From Didymodactylos carnosus (taxonomy: Eukaryota > Rotifera > Eurotatoria > Philodinida > Philodinidae): DNA of 42,631 nt. Within the stretch, counting starts at the first letter, position 1. The number at the start of each line of letters is the position of its first letter. The stretch is taken from the NCBI GenBank assembly GCA_905250885.1, contig CAJNOQ010000715.1, positions 1-42,631 on the forward strand, given 5' to 3'. Under the pieces are notes generated by a model. That model ran no database searches and was not told the DNA's origin. It worked only from the letters and a program-made list of their open reading frames with translations. This document shows positions 12,390 to 22,584 of this stretch, one piece after another. Both the position numbers and the translations under genes were made by a program.

Positions 12390-13099
12390 CCAGCTTTTCT
12401 AAGAATATTTCATAATGCTAATAATCAGAAGTCATAAAACTGACTACTTACAAGATGAGTACAGAAACAATATCTACACACTGTTTGACTTCAGGTGATA
12501 TTATCGATCTGTTGACATTTGTATGCAGGATAATTTTACTCTATCTTATTGGTAGGACTGTATAAGAGTATGGGTAAGAAAATAGGATGTTGAGTACGCA
12601 AATGTCTTGCCCTGTACATCTCTAATCATATACAGCATTGATGCATGATAAATGAACGTCATACTCGAAAAGAACTTGCTGATAAGATTATCTATATTCG
12701 AGCACTTATTCCGGTGAAAGAAACTTTGCATGTTGTTTACTGAGCATTTCGCGTACTTTTCTTCTGACAACTCGGTTCAATTCAAGAAAACAAGAGAATA
12801 GAAAATATCCAATGTGACTCGTGCGGATTGAATATTTTCTACACAAAGATCAAGTTTTTTCTACTATATCGATAGATAAATCGAACTGTGTGCCCAGATT
12901 GTCAAAATCGGGAAACTAGCCACATATTGTGTGATTTCCGGTGAAATCTGAGAGACCGATGATATGTATAGTAACAATACATTATAACGACAAGAAACCA
13001 TCAGATATAATCATACAATAAACTAATAGTTTATAAGCGCAATTAATCAATCGATTAATCGTACGCTTAATTGCGATGTTTAAGCTGAAATTTTTACTG
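12390..13099. other. Intergenic, nothing recognised
   Basis: A 74-codon minus-strand frame at 12546-12770 shows no homology I recognise and no splice partners. I see nothing else I can support. Confidence 0.35.
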
Positions 13100-13213
13100 A
13101 TTAATCGCAATTTCGAGAAAAAATCGTTGATAAATCTCGATTAAGCGCGATTTCGGCAAAAATCAGGTTTAATCGAGATTTATTGACGATTTTTTCTCAA
13201 AATTGCCATTAAT
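13100..13213. repeat. Inverted repeat of AATCGA-rich sequence
   Basis: The arm at 13100-13143 pairs with 13170-13213. Both contain GAGAAAAAATCGT and AAATCTCGATTA, with a handful of mismatches. A 26-base spacer separates them. More of the same wording lies to the left (CAATCGATTAATCGTACGC, then TTAATTGCG at about 13040-13078), so the full element probably begins near 13035. Confidence 0.7.
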
Positions 13214-14041
13214 GGACTTATTTATTACGCTTAATTAGCCATTTCTTCTCGATTTTGACGGCATAGATGCTAACGTTTCCGATAATAATATAGTCGACTT
13301 GACTTGACGGCTTTTAGGGCATGTAATACTGGGTGTACACCTGTGAAAAAAAACATGTCCATCTTTGCCAAAATGAATCCGTGAATGAGCAATGCTCCAT
13401 TTTTATGCTGCGCAAAATTTCATGTGACAATACCAATTTTATTTGTTAAAATAATTCAAAATAATTTGTACGATATCAATAACTAACACTTTATTTTATT
13501 TAAAATGTAGAAGCAAATGAGTAAAAATACTATAAATTCCAGAAGAGACAGACATTAGAATCTAAATGACTTTACTTCTCATTTATAGAATAGATGTATC
13601 ACAAGTAGCGTTAATCACCAAGAACTTTGCAATATTAATTTATTCATCTCTCAATAAAATGTTAATGACATAGATGAAGAGGAATCTCTATTTCATCCAA
13701 CAAACAACTACCGTTTTAGGCACGCATATCCGTTTTACAGGCAATTTTCAATTTGATCTAATGGAAAATCTCGAATTATAATCAATCATAAATTTTGTAT
13801 TCATAGAATAGTGAGAAAATTTTATAATAAAATTAGAAGGTAGGTTAATTTACTCTACATGTTCACTTATATTTGTTTCCTGCAAACTCGATCTAGTAGA
13901 GGCTTCAAGTGGAATATGTAAATAAACTATCGATCTTCGATCATTAATTGGGCCTTGATTACTTTATAAAATGCAAAACCGTCGATTACAAGAGTCATAT
14001 TTTAAAAAGATAAACCTAGAACGCATTCAGTAAATCATGAT
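13214..14041. other. Intergenic, nothing recognised
   Basis: AT-rich DNA without a supported frame or repeat. Confidence 0.35.
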
Positions 14042-14254
14042 CAGGTCAAAGAATCTTACTGTGAGATCTTATAAGATTCTTGTACGATTTCGTAAGATTT
14101 ATATAAGAATTTGTAAGATTCAGTAAGAAACATAGAAACTGATTCCTGATGTAAGATCTTATAGTAAGATTTCATCAGATTTCGTAAGATTCTTGTATGA
14201 TTTTTATAAGATTTTATAAGATCATGTAAGATCTTGATCTGATTTTTTGACCTG
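14042..14254. mobile_element. TIR element filled with AAGATCTTA palindromes
   Basis: The left end begins CAGGTCAAAGAATCTTA. The right end, reverse-complemented, begins CAGGTCAAAAAATCAGAT, giving inverted termini. The interior consists of repeated GTAAGATCTTATAAGATT-like words in both orientations, including full AAGATCTTA palindromes near 14066, 14154 and 14226. Flanking bases give no clear target duplication. It is about 213 bp and non-coding. Confidence 0.65.
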
Positions 14255-15335
14255 GGTGTACACTAAACAGAAATAACTAAGAAAGAACCTTTTGAGAAAG
14301 TTAAAGGTCTCATGAAGAATCATAATAGTTGACTCGATGTAAAAATTGATGAGATCTTAAACTATGATCTAGACTTTTTAGAATTTATAGTAAAGGTATA
14401 ATAGCAGCTCAGATATGAACTCTTTTCTATTGATACTCGTTGAAAAGAGAATAATTGTGGTAAAATAAACGGACACATTTCAAAAGAGTCGAGGAAAATA
14501 AAATTGGCCAAAACATCTCATTCCAACAATGTCATGTATTCTAATGAAGAAAATGAGAGAAAGAGGAAGAGTAGTTGTTGCAAGATACAGACAACAATAT
14601 TTATTTCTGTCCTGCTCTCTTTTGAAAACCCTTCCTATTCTAAACAATCGATCATTCATTTATGAAGTATGTAATTCGAAAATTTCAAATCAACACTGAC
14701 ATTTTTTGTGTACTGTCTTGTTCAACGGCAATTTAACTGATTAATTGGAAAAAAACGATTGACTTTTCCGGAAATAGTTTGATACATGTTGTTGTCTTTT
14801 CTTTCTTTTCTTCCGTCTCATATAGCTATACCCGATCATCGATCCATCACCTTATCAATTATGTATTTAGACGAAGAAATGAACAAGTTCAAGTTCGATT
14901 TTACTCTAGACATACATCAACATTTTCTTCATGTCTTTTGATTTGACTTGGATTAGTCAATTTAAAACCTATATTGGGCTTGGACCTAGGCTTGTTTTTT
15001 AATCTCAGTTGCATTTGTTAGATATTTCAAGGCATCAATCGAGACTTTTAGACAGCAATATATTAAAAATATTTTATTCTGTGACAAGTCTCAGAGATGC
15101 ATGATCCGCGGCATAATGATCTTCAATAGAAGTGAAATTAAAAACTACAAATCGAGTTTCAAAACTCATTTACCGACGAAGTGAAGAGAATCCAGGGTAC
15201 GGATAGAGCCATGGCATTCACTGGGTTTACAACCATTGATAACAAGCGACTCCTTATAGGATGAACGGTAAGGATCCGAATTGTACCATATCAAATTGAA
15301 TTGTTCCCGTTCACTCTCATATTCGTGACGAACTA
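14255..15335. other. Intergenic, nothing recognised
   Basis: No supported gene. The minus-strand frame at the right edge runs into the neighbouring repeat element and is not credible as a gene. Confidence 0.35.
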
Positions 15336-15646
15336 CTCTAGTGAATGTACTTGAGACCAAGTACTTAGAAAAGTACTTGGATAAGTAATGTCCAAAATAC
15401 TTGGAGTTTTTTGCAAGTAAAAAAGGCACTTATCAAGTAATTTAACAAGTATAAGTACTAGATAAGTACTTCATCAAGTATTTGGCAGGTAATCTGGGAA
15501 GTACTTGCGAAATATATGCAAGTATTCGAAGTTCTTCCAAGTATTTGGCACGTATTAAATCTAAAAATGCTTGACAAGTGCTTAACCAAGTACTTTAGAA
15601 AATTTGTACGTAGCTAAGTACTCGATCTCAAGTGCATTCACTAGAG
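15336..15646. mobile_element. TIR element filled with AAGTACTTG palindromes
   Basis: Left end CTCTAGTGAATGTACTTGAG; right end, reverse-complemented, CTCTAGTGAATGCACTTGAG: one mismatch in 20. The interior repeats CAAGTACTTAG, AAAGTACTTGG, GATAAGTACTTC, GAAGTACTTGCG and CAAGTACTTTAG, all around the core AGTACT. The flanks are CTA on the left and TTA on the right, so no exact duplication is visible. It is 311 bp and non-coding. An open frame of about 60 codons resumes just right of it (15650-15838). Confidence 0.75.
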
Positions 15647-15648
15647 TT

Positions 15649-18176
15649 ATGGCGAGACCAAAAGAATTCTTCGTACTATAATATTTACTTAAAATACCAA
15701 AGCCCTCTCCACTTGCTCATGTCTATTACACCCGAGGAGGAAAAAAACTTAGCAAATAATTCGCTTGAAATGTGTTTGAACGGGTTTGAAGACAACACGA
15801 TCGTAAGTCAGCACAAATTTCTCTTTTGTTTATTTTGAGAACGACTCTTTCTTTGTTCAGACGTGCTCAAACATATTGATGAGAAAAAACGTATTTCTTT
15901 TAAACTCATTTTTTTCGAAAATAAAAAGATAACAAAACTAAACGCCTTTTTTTTTCCGTCTCTTCCAGACGTTTATAAGAACGCGTTTTTCACCGATTTA
16001 TAAAAACTAAAGTTTTTTTTTGTTTTTTAAATAAATCTCGTAGAAAACTTAGCAATAGCTCTTATATTTTTTTCCTGTCGTTATTGTTTTAAAATGAATG
16101 ACACTCAGGAAAAAAAATTAGAAATAAGAACAATAGAATCAACTGCGCAAGTCAAGAAACTCTTATATTTAAAAAACAAACGGATATGTGTGCGGATATA
16201 TGCACTAATTTAGTTTAGAGCCTTTATGTATATTAAGGAAGAAGACGTATGTGTATTTTTCTTTGCTTTATTTGTATAAAGTCATAATATTATAACTTAC
16301 TCTTCTTATTTTTATCTTCAGTTACCGTGAAAGAGAAGAAGCAACAGGTTTGGCCTGATCCTTCCTGCTCCAAAATATTTTTTTTAAGAATAAAATATGA
16401 ATTCCGATACAGCTCGGCACGGGCTACAAAACTAGCGTGGTTAAAAAAATGCATTTTTTATTAAGGTTGTGTAATGTTTAGAGAATCTCCTTGGGGTATC
16501 CCGATAATATAGAATTCACTGTAATTAAGACGGAATCAAACTTTCAGCTAAAAATATAAAGTGGTTCAAAAGTTATGGACATCATCAAGATCGAGATGAA
16601 GAAGCTCTTCAGGTGACGATTTTTCAATTTAACTCCGTTTTTCTTACTTGCGTTCAAAGTTGAAAGTTCAAAAATGTAAGCTTACATGAATAAAATTGAT
16701 TCATTTAGGAATCTCTGCATATCGCAAGAGAATTTGGAAAACCACCACAATAAATCTGTGCATTTTGTTGCTTAGCGTTTACAAATAGTTTATCGAAATA
16801 CATTATGTTGTTGTGAGAAAAATTAGACGCTATCGTCCAAGCGCTAACGAGAAGACATGATATGTATCTGTTTGGTGCATTTCAGCACCTAGCGGTACGT
16901 CGCATCTTATTTTAAAGATTCATCATGCGCTGCTGCAGATAAGTACTTTCTTTTTTTTCTTTTTATATATAGTCTGCAATGTAGTTGAACAACTATTGTG
17001 TTATAATTATGAAACGAAAATATTTAGAGATTAATTAGGGACAATTCACGTCACTGCCATAAATATAATTGCGAACATACGATAGTATTTGATTTAATAT
17101 CATATTATATGAATGTAGATGGATGTAAAGAAAAAACTGTTTAGTAATCTTCTAGTTCACTTTTTCTTCTCAGCACCAAAACAATATCCTAACTCACATC
17201 CACGTCAAAAATTCGGCGTGTTTTCCAGTATTTTTGAAATTTTCATAAATTTTAATTAAATTTGTGCATGCAGATCGTATAATCACTGAAACGGATGACA
17301 TGATGACTTTCTTTGACGCTTCAATGATCACTCACTAAGAAAAAAGTTTTCAAGTTCTCTTGAAAAGAGTGTAATTTATAATTCTTGTTCATGCCAAACA
17401 AAACGATGAGTGCCTTTCCAGCATTAGGAAACCATTTTTTTTTTTTTGAGCTAAGACAACCTTTTTAGTTTTTGAGCTAAGACACTTATCTAAAGTTTGA
17501 TCCGCGGCGATTTTTGTCTTCTGTGCAGAGATAATTAGCAAATACTCCGCCGAATTAGGGTTATTTTCAGAGGTCTGACTTAAAATACGTGTAGGGAATG
17601 AACGGAAGCGAAATTCAAAAATCTTACTATCAAAAAATTTTACTATAAGGTTTGAGATGTACGTAAAAGATTCGATCGCACTATTTAACGTTCGAGTTTT
17701 AAATTTGTTGGCTGTTCTTTAGAGGGTTGAACAAATTCGGTGGGCTAAACGTTTGTGTTTGAACAGAAAATTTTTTCTACTATCACATACAAAAATAGGT
17801 ATATACTGCATTAATTTGAATATGTATTCATGCCATCTCTTTTCAGAAAACGTTTTGTTCAAGGTTAGGCGGTTATGAAAGCAATTTGGATCGAATATTC
17901 ATAAGAAGTTTGTAAATGCCGAATGTCCTTCTGTAGCTGCATCATAACGCTCGTTGATGAATGTTCGGAGGTAAACTGTTTAGATCGCATAGGTTCAAAA
18001 CTTATCTGATGCTCGTGTTTTACTTTTTTGAAAGAGAAATGCTTCATCTGGTGAATGTACGTTGAATTTTTTTTATAAAAAATCCACTTTTAAGTGTAAA
18101 CATATTCTTTTTCTTTAGAATTTTTAACGGTATCAGTATTTTTGATCACCAAAGTTTTAATTAAGTAGAGGACACC
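15649..18176. other. Intergenic region with weak open frames
   Basis: Two short frames look slightly protein-like: plus 15650-15838 (contains ITPEEEKNLANNSLEMCLNG) and minus 17865-18047 (contains QLQKDIRHLQTSYEYS). I recognise neither, and neither has splice partners I can defend. They may be fragments of degraded genes or transposons. Confidence 0.35.
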
Positions 18177-18278
18177 ATTTAGAACTGAAAAAAAAGCAAA
18201 ACAATCAACTTGACTACTGAATAAATTGCTCAATCGGAAAGCATCAAAATGATCTTCTGATCTTTTTCGATTAAAATT
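18177..18278. repeat. Left arm of the inverted duplication flanking the RT remnant
   Basis: The reverse complement of this segment matches 19193-19303 at most positions. Shared words include TTTTAATCGAAAAAGATCAG, AAGATCATTTTGA, AATTTATTCAGTA and TTTCAGTTCTAAAT. A gap of a few bases lies in the middle. Confidence 0.75.
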
Positions 18279-18609
18279 ATTTTCTTCACGCGCAATCATA
18301 GATTTTTTCATGAAGAAAAGTTTTTCTCATATCATTGTAAGGCAAGATAAAGAAACAGAGATTCATCTAGCACATATTGATAGGTCTGCCATACAGAATT
18401 TACGTGTTGGCAGACTTTTATAGCACTATTATCTAAAATTTGGAACGATGCTACTTATACATCCAATTTTATAGCTAAATGAAACCTAAGAAATTCATTT
18501 AATTAATAATCCGAGAACGTCTTTTTCCTATACATAGTAGTTTAGTATTTCGTGGTCGTGCGTATAACTTGAAGATCAAGTAATGAGAATACATCATTAT
18601 TTTTTTATT

Positions 18610-19080
18610 TCAAGAGTCAATTTATATCTGTATGAAAATGTTCATCAAAGAGAAAATGTGTATCTGAAAGTTACTTTTTGTAAAAACAACTCAAAATCCT
18701 TTCTTTCTTGACAGCTATTGATATCTGAACACTTTTTCGAACACTTTATTTTACATTTATTATTTAAAGGATATGATTTATCGAATATGAGATTAATAGT
18801 GTATTGTAGTGGAACTTTTGTAAATAAGTTAAATACATCAAATGATACCGTTTTACAATCCGCCATATCCGGTGTTAGTTTTGACATCACATAGACAAAA
18901 TGGAAAGAGTCTTTACAGACAAATTTATTATTATTTAAAAAAGACAGTCGATCTGCTAAAAGTTTAGCCTGTCCGTAGTTATACCTCTTTGTCCCTGACA
19001 AAATAGGTCTTAAAGAAATACTAACCATCTTTATGAATTTTTTGTAACCCGTAGAGTCTAGCTAGACGAGATCTTTTTGG
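18610..19080 (-). pseudogene. Decayed Penelope-like element reverse transcriptase fragment
   Basis: In one frame (about 19080-19024) the sequence reads RLARLYGLQKIHKDG, the hallmark YGLPKIHK-type motif of Penelope-like RTs, and then hits TAG. After a one-base shift, frame 19028-18645 continues with LRPILSG, then AKLLADRLSFL. Next comes TVSFDVFNLFTKVPL, which is RT motif A (SFDV-LFT-VP) with its catalytic aspartate, then TINLIF. Beyond 18650 a further shift gives HFLFDEHFHTDI, in the place of the family's FxFxxxxYxQ segment. The YxDD and GIY-YIG parts are not visible. The element is truncated and frameshifted, so it cannot be active. Confidence 0.75.
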
Positions 19081-19192
19081 TCGTCATCGCAGATATTCTT
19101 CTGCTGAACTAAAGTCTCGATTTTTTAAGCCAAAAAAAACCGAAAAAAGTGAAGAAAAATCCGTAAGGCCACGCTTATGTGTTGAGAAAACA

Positions 19193-19303
19193 ATTTTAAT
19201 CGAAAAAGATCAGAAGATCATTTTGACCGTTTTAATGTTGTTCGACTGAGAAATTTATTCAGTAATCAAGTTGTCTGTTTTGTTTTTTCTTTCAGTTCTA
19301 AAT
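19193..19303. repeat. Right arm of the inverted duplication flanking the RT remnant
   Basis: It is the partner of 18177-18278, on the opposite strand. It ends TTTTTTCTTTCAGTTCTAAAT, a polypyrimidine-CAG tract that looks like a splice acceptor and is preserved in both copies. Together the arms enclose the RT fragment, as in the inverted or tandem arrangements known for Penelope-like insertions. Confidence 0.72.
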
Positions 19304-19401
19304 CACTCATTTAATTAATTAAAAATTTGATGATTAACTTTCTTATTTTATGTTGCAATTAATAAATTTGGTGATTAGAACACATTTTTCCCATCTGTAA
19401 T

Positions 19402-19771
19402 ATGGCATCATTTCTCCATCGTATGTCATCGTTTGCACAACAAACATATAAAAATACATTGAATGAAGAAGAATCTAATGTAGCTGATTGTTTATCAACA
19501 ATTGTCGAGAAACAAACAAAAGATAGAAATTTACTATCAGAAGTTTCATCATCATCCAAAAAACAACATCATAAACAAATGCGAAAACGACGATGTAGTG
19601 TACCTGCAATCATGTTACATCACATTAACACATCGGCAACATGTGACGAAAACACTGAAGTAAACTCACTAGAAAGTAGTTGTGTCAATGCAAATATAAC
19701 ATTACCGTTGGAACAAATGTTGTTACAAGGTAAAACTCAACACCTGCGTGGTCATAATCAAACCACTTCTG
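19402..19771 (+). CDS. Candidate first coding exon (A) of the SYT12-like gene
   Basis: An ATG-initiated frame of 123 codons plus one base ends at a consensus donor (TCTG|GTAAGTAC). The phase (1) is exactly that needed by the acceptor at 30078-30079, giving ...NQTTS-G-TPPVVPSP. The residues are S/K/R/N-rich, with a basic patch RKRRCSVPA (about residues 62-70) holding the RRxSxP form of a PKA/14-3-3 site. There is no signal peptide or membrane segment. If unspliced, the frame would run to TAA at 19849-19851 (149 residues). The linking intron would be 10.3 kb, long for this genome, so the join needs RNA evidence. Confidence 0.6.
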
Positions 19772-21401
19772 GTAAGTACTCTGAAAAAAAAAAAAGACGT
19801 TTGTATCTATCAAGTAATGGAATGTACATTGAAGCAGAATTAATAAGATAAAGTTTGAGAAAGTTCACAGATGATATTTTTACACGGTACATTTTGTAAA
19901 ACTTGAGAATCTTGGACGTAGTTTTCAAAAAAACACAAATGTTTGCCAGATAAAATAAGTAGTCTTTATGTTTTTATCAATTTTAAAAGCATCAAATAAA
20001 TAATATTAAAAAAATTGTACTCAAATCCATTCATCTATGACGAATTTTCATCATCATAATATAATAATTTTCTTTATTCGCTTTTAGTAAATCATTTTTT
20101 ACTTCATTATTCATTTTCTATGTTAAATTTCTTTTCAAAAAGACACTTTTCACAAACCCCTAATGTAGCGATTAATAAAGTTCATTTTAAATTTATGATA
20201 TGGTTCCATATAATAATAGTAAAATTTTGCGTGCTGGTTGTAAAGAATATAATATTAGTCATTTTTCATCATCTTTTCTATGTTCTTTCTCTGTCATTTT
20301 CTCTACGATAGAGGTAATATCTACATAATACAGATATAATTCATTATTCTATTTTTTATTCTTGCTGTTTAGGCTTTCATTCATTTTGTATAGAAGTGTG
20401 TCTTTTTAAGAATAAAGACGAATAAACGATCCATCACACTGCAAGATTGTTATATTCAATCAAATTGTAAAGAAAAATATAATTGCATACGAAATTAATT
20501 CTCTATTTTTTTATTCTCACGAAGTTGCAAAACTTTACATTTTATCTTGTCATTTTTTTTCTTTTTTTTTTTTTTTTTTTTTGAGAAATAAATGAAGAAA
20601 AGACGAGTATAAAGACGCAAAGAAACTATCTATAATTGAAGAGGAGGCTTGGACAAAAAACTATAATCAATAATTAAAAACTAAAAAAATGTCGTCATAT
20701 CATAGAGAACCAATGATTTACACATGAAGAAGAGTGAGTGATGTCTATCTATATGAAAGATTTTTTTTTAACAAATTTACTTATCATTTAAGTGAATAAA
20801 AAAATATTTAAGAACTTTTTTATTATAAATAATTTAAATTTTAAATAAAAAATACTTATTGCAATTGAGATAAATAATCAGAAATAGGTGGTAGTGTTTG
20901 CTATTGTTTAATTTTGATCTATTTTAACTGTTAACAAATATTAACGATTAATTGAAAATGTTGTATAAGTAGAATTAAATTCTAATGAATCAAAATAGAA
21001 TTGCCTGACACTAATTTTTTAACGTTAATTCTATAGATTATAAAAATAAATAATGTAGACATGAGATCAAACGGAAACGACTGTTTATCTTTATCAACGC
21101 AATACATCCTCTTCTCCTTTAAGTCCTAATAAAAATGTTTCTATTTAGTTATTCACACATTAAAAAATGATCATTAATACTTATTCTTTATTTCACTTTC
21201 GCATATCCTGAGGAAAATCAACTTAAACATTCTTTTTTTTCTTCTTCTTTTGTATTTCATATATATACCGGAATTTTATGTTTTTTGTTTTTTTTCTATG
21301 ACTTACTAGTTTGTAGTTTTATGATTAAAATTTTTATGTAGTATGTATACTCTCGATTAAATTTCATTGAAAACATTTACCGTTTAATGATGTATTTATA
21401 A

Positions 21402-21446
<45 letters not shown>

Positions 21447-21619
21447 TTTTAAATATTAAAAAAAATTATATATTAAAAAAAAAAAAAATTTTTTAATTTA
21501 AAATTTATGAAAGAAAGAGTGTTGNNNNNTTTTTTTAATTTTTTTTTTTTTTATTTTAAAATTTTTTTTTTTTTTTTTAAAACTCTTTTAAAATTATTTT
21601 TAAAAAATTAACCTTTAAA

Positions 21620-21663
<44 letters not shown>

Positions 21664-22071
21664 AGAGAAGAAAACGGTCTTCATATATTACCAAATGTAT
21701 CTATATAAAAAAAGAAATAATTTTTATATTTCAATTTCGGAAGGAACGCGTGTAGCGAAATACATTTTTATGTTTGCCACTTCTTTCTTTCATTTTGTTC
21801 TTATTATTATGATGAGAACTAAAACATAAGCCTTTGAGCAATAACAACGCAAAAAGAAACGACAAAGTGTATTGTATCATTATTCAAAATAATCTTCTAC
21901 CTGAAATAAAAAAATTATTTATTCACAAATACAACGATCCATACTGATGATTTTCATTTATTTATCCGTACAATAGAACGAAACAATTTTCATACAATAA
22001 AAAAAGAAAAACAGCCCACATGGATTCCATTTAATCTCTTTACAAATACAGAAAAATTTTCAATCTATTAG
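19772..22071. other. Long 5' intron/intergenic DNA with low-complexity gap
   Basis: No supported gene. It contains poly-T near 20550-20582, A40 at 21405-21444, A30 at 21631-21660, and between them nearly pure A/T homopolymer sequence around an N-gap. Confidence 0.5.
21405..21660. other. Homopolymer tract with assembly gap (N at 21525-21529)
   Basis: Forty A, then degenerate A/T sequence, five N, long T runs and thirty A. The five-N placeholder and loss of normal composition indicate unreliable or incompletely assembled sequence, so the true length here is unknown. Confidence 0.85.
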
Positions 22072-22584
22072 ATACACGTACAATGGCAAAATTTGGTTCG
22101 TTTTTTCGACGTATTTTCTCATCGTTCAATAACAATAACAATAACAATAACAACGACGATAATAATAATGTTCAAATAATTCATAATATTAATGAGAAAC
22201 CTGAATTGAAATGTGGTAGCACTACAATGACTGAAGCAAATTCTCGTCAAAGTTGTGATATTATTATTATATCATCGGCCGATAATCGTATTGGACAACA
22301 ACGAGTTATTATAGATGATAATATTTCAAATAATTCAAATTATCTTTCTTCATCACCAAATCTCTATAAAAATTCATGTCGTCGGTTAAGTGCACCGATT
22401 ATTATATCACCATCATCAAACGATATTGAAAATCAATTATTATCATCTCTTCATCGTTTATCATTATCGTCTTCTGCGGCAAATGCTGCTACTCTTGTAT
22501 CAACTGTTAGTGGAAAAAATTCACCAACTACAGGTTCAATCACATTATCAAATAGCAATTTGTCATCAACAGAATTCAAATCTG
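22072..22584 (+). CDS. Candidate alternative first exon, or phase 1-1 cassette exon (B), of the SYT12-like gene
   Basis: The frame starts ATG at 22083 (MAKFGSFFRRIFSSFNN) and is open to a donor TCTG|GTAGGA after 22584: 167 codons plus one base, again phase 1. The sequence is N/S/I-rich with a poly-Asn/Asp tract (AAC/AAT repeats at 22128-22169), a SCRRLSAPIII patch and a LSSLHRLSLSSS patch. Upstream, CTATTAG|AT at 22071-22072 is an acceptor in phase 1, in frame with the ATG and without a stop. The segment could therefore also be an internal 513-nt cassette inserted after exon A. If unspliced it stops at TAA 22617-22619 (178 residues). Exons A and B share the RRxSxP pattern and the donor phase, which links them to the same gene. 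Confidence 0.55.

Noticed and set aside
15650-15838. Frame containing ITPEEEKNLANNSLEMCLNG to the right of the AAGTACTT element
   Set aside because: I considered it as a gene split by the element, but the frame left of the element meets a stop within about 12 codons and no splice sites or homology support it.
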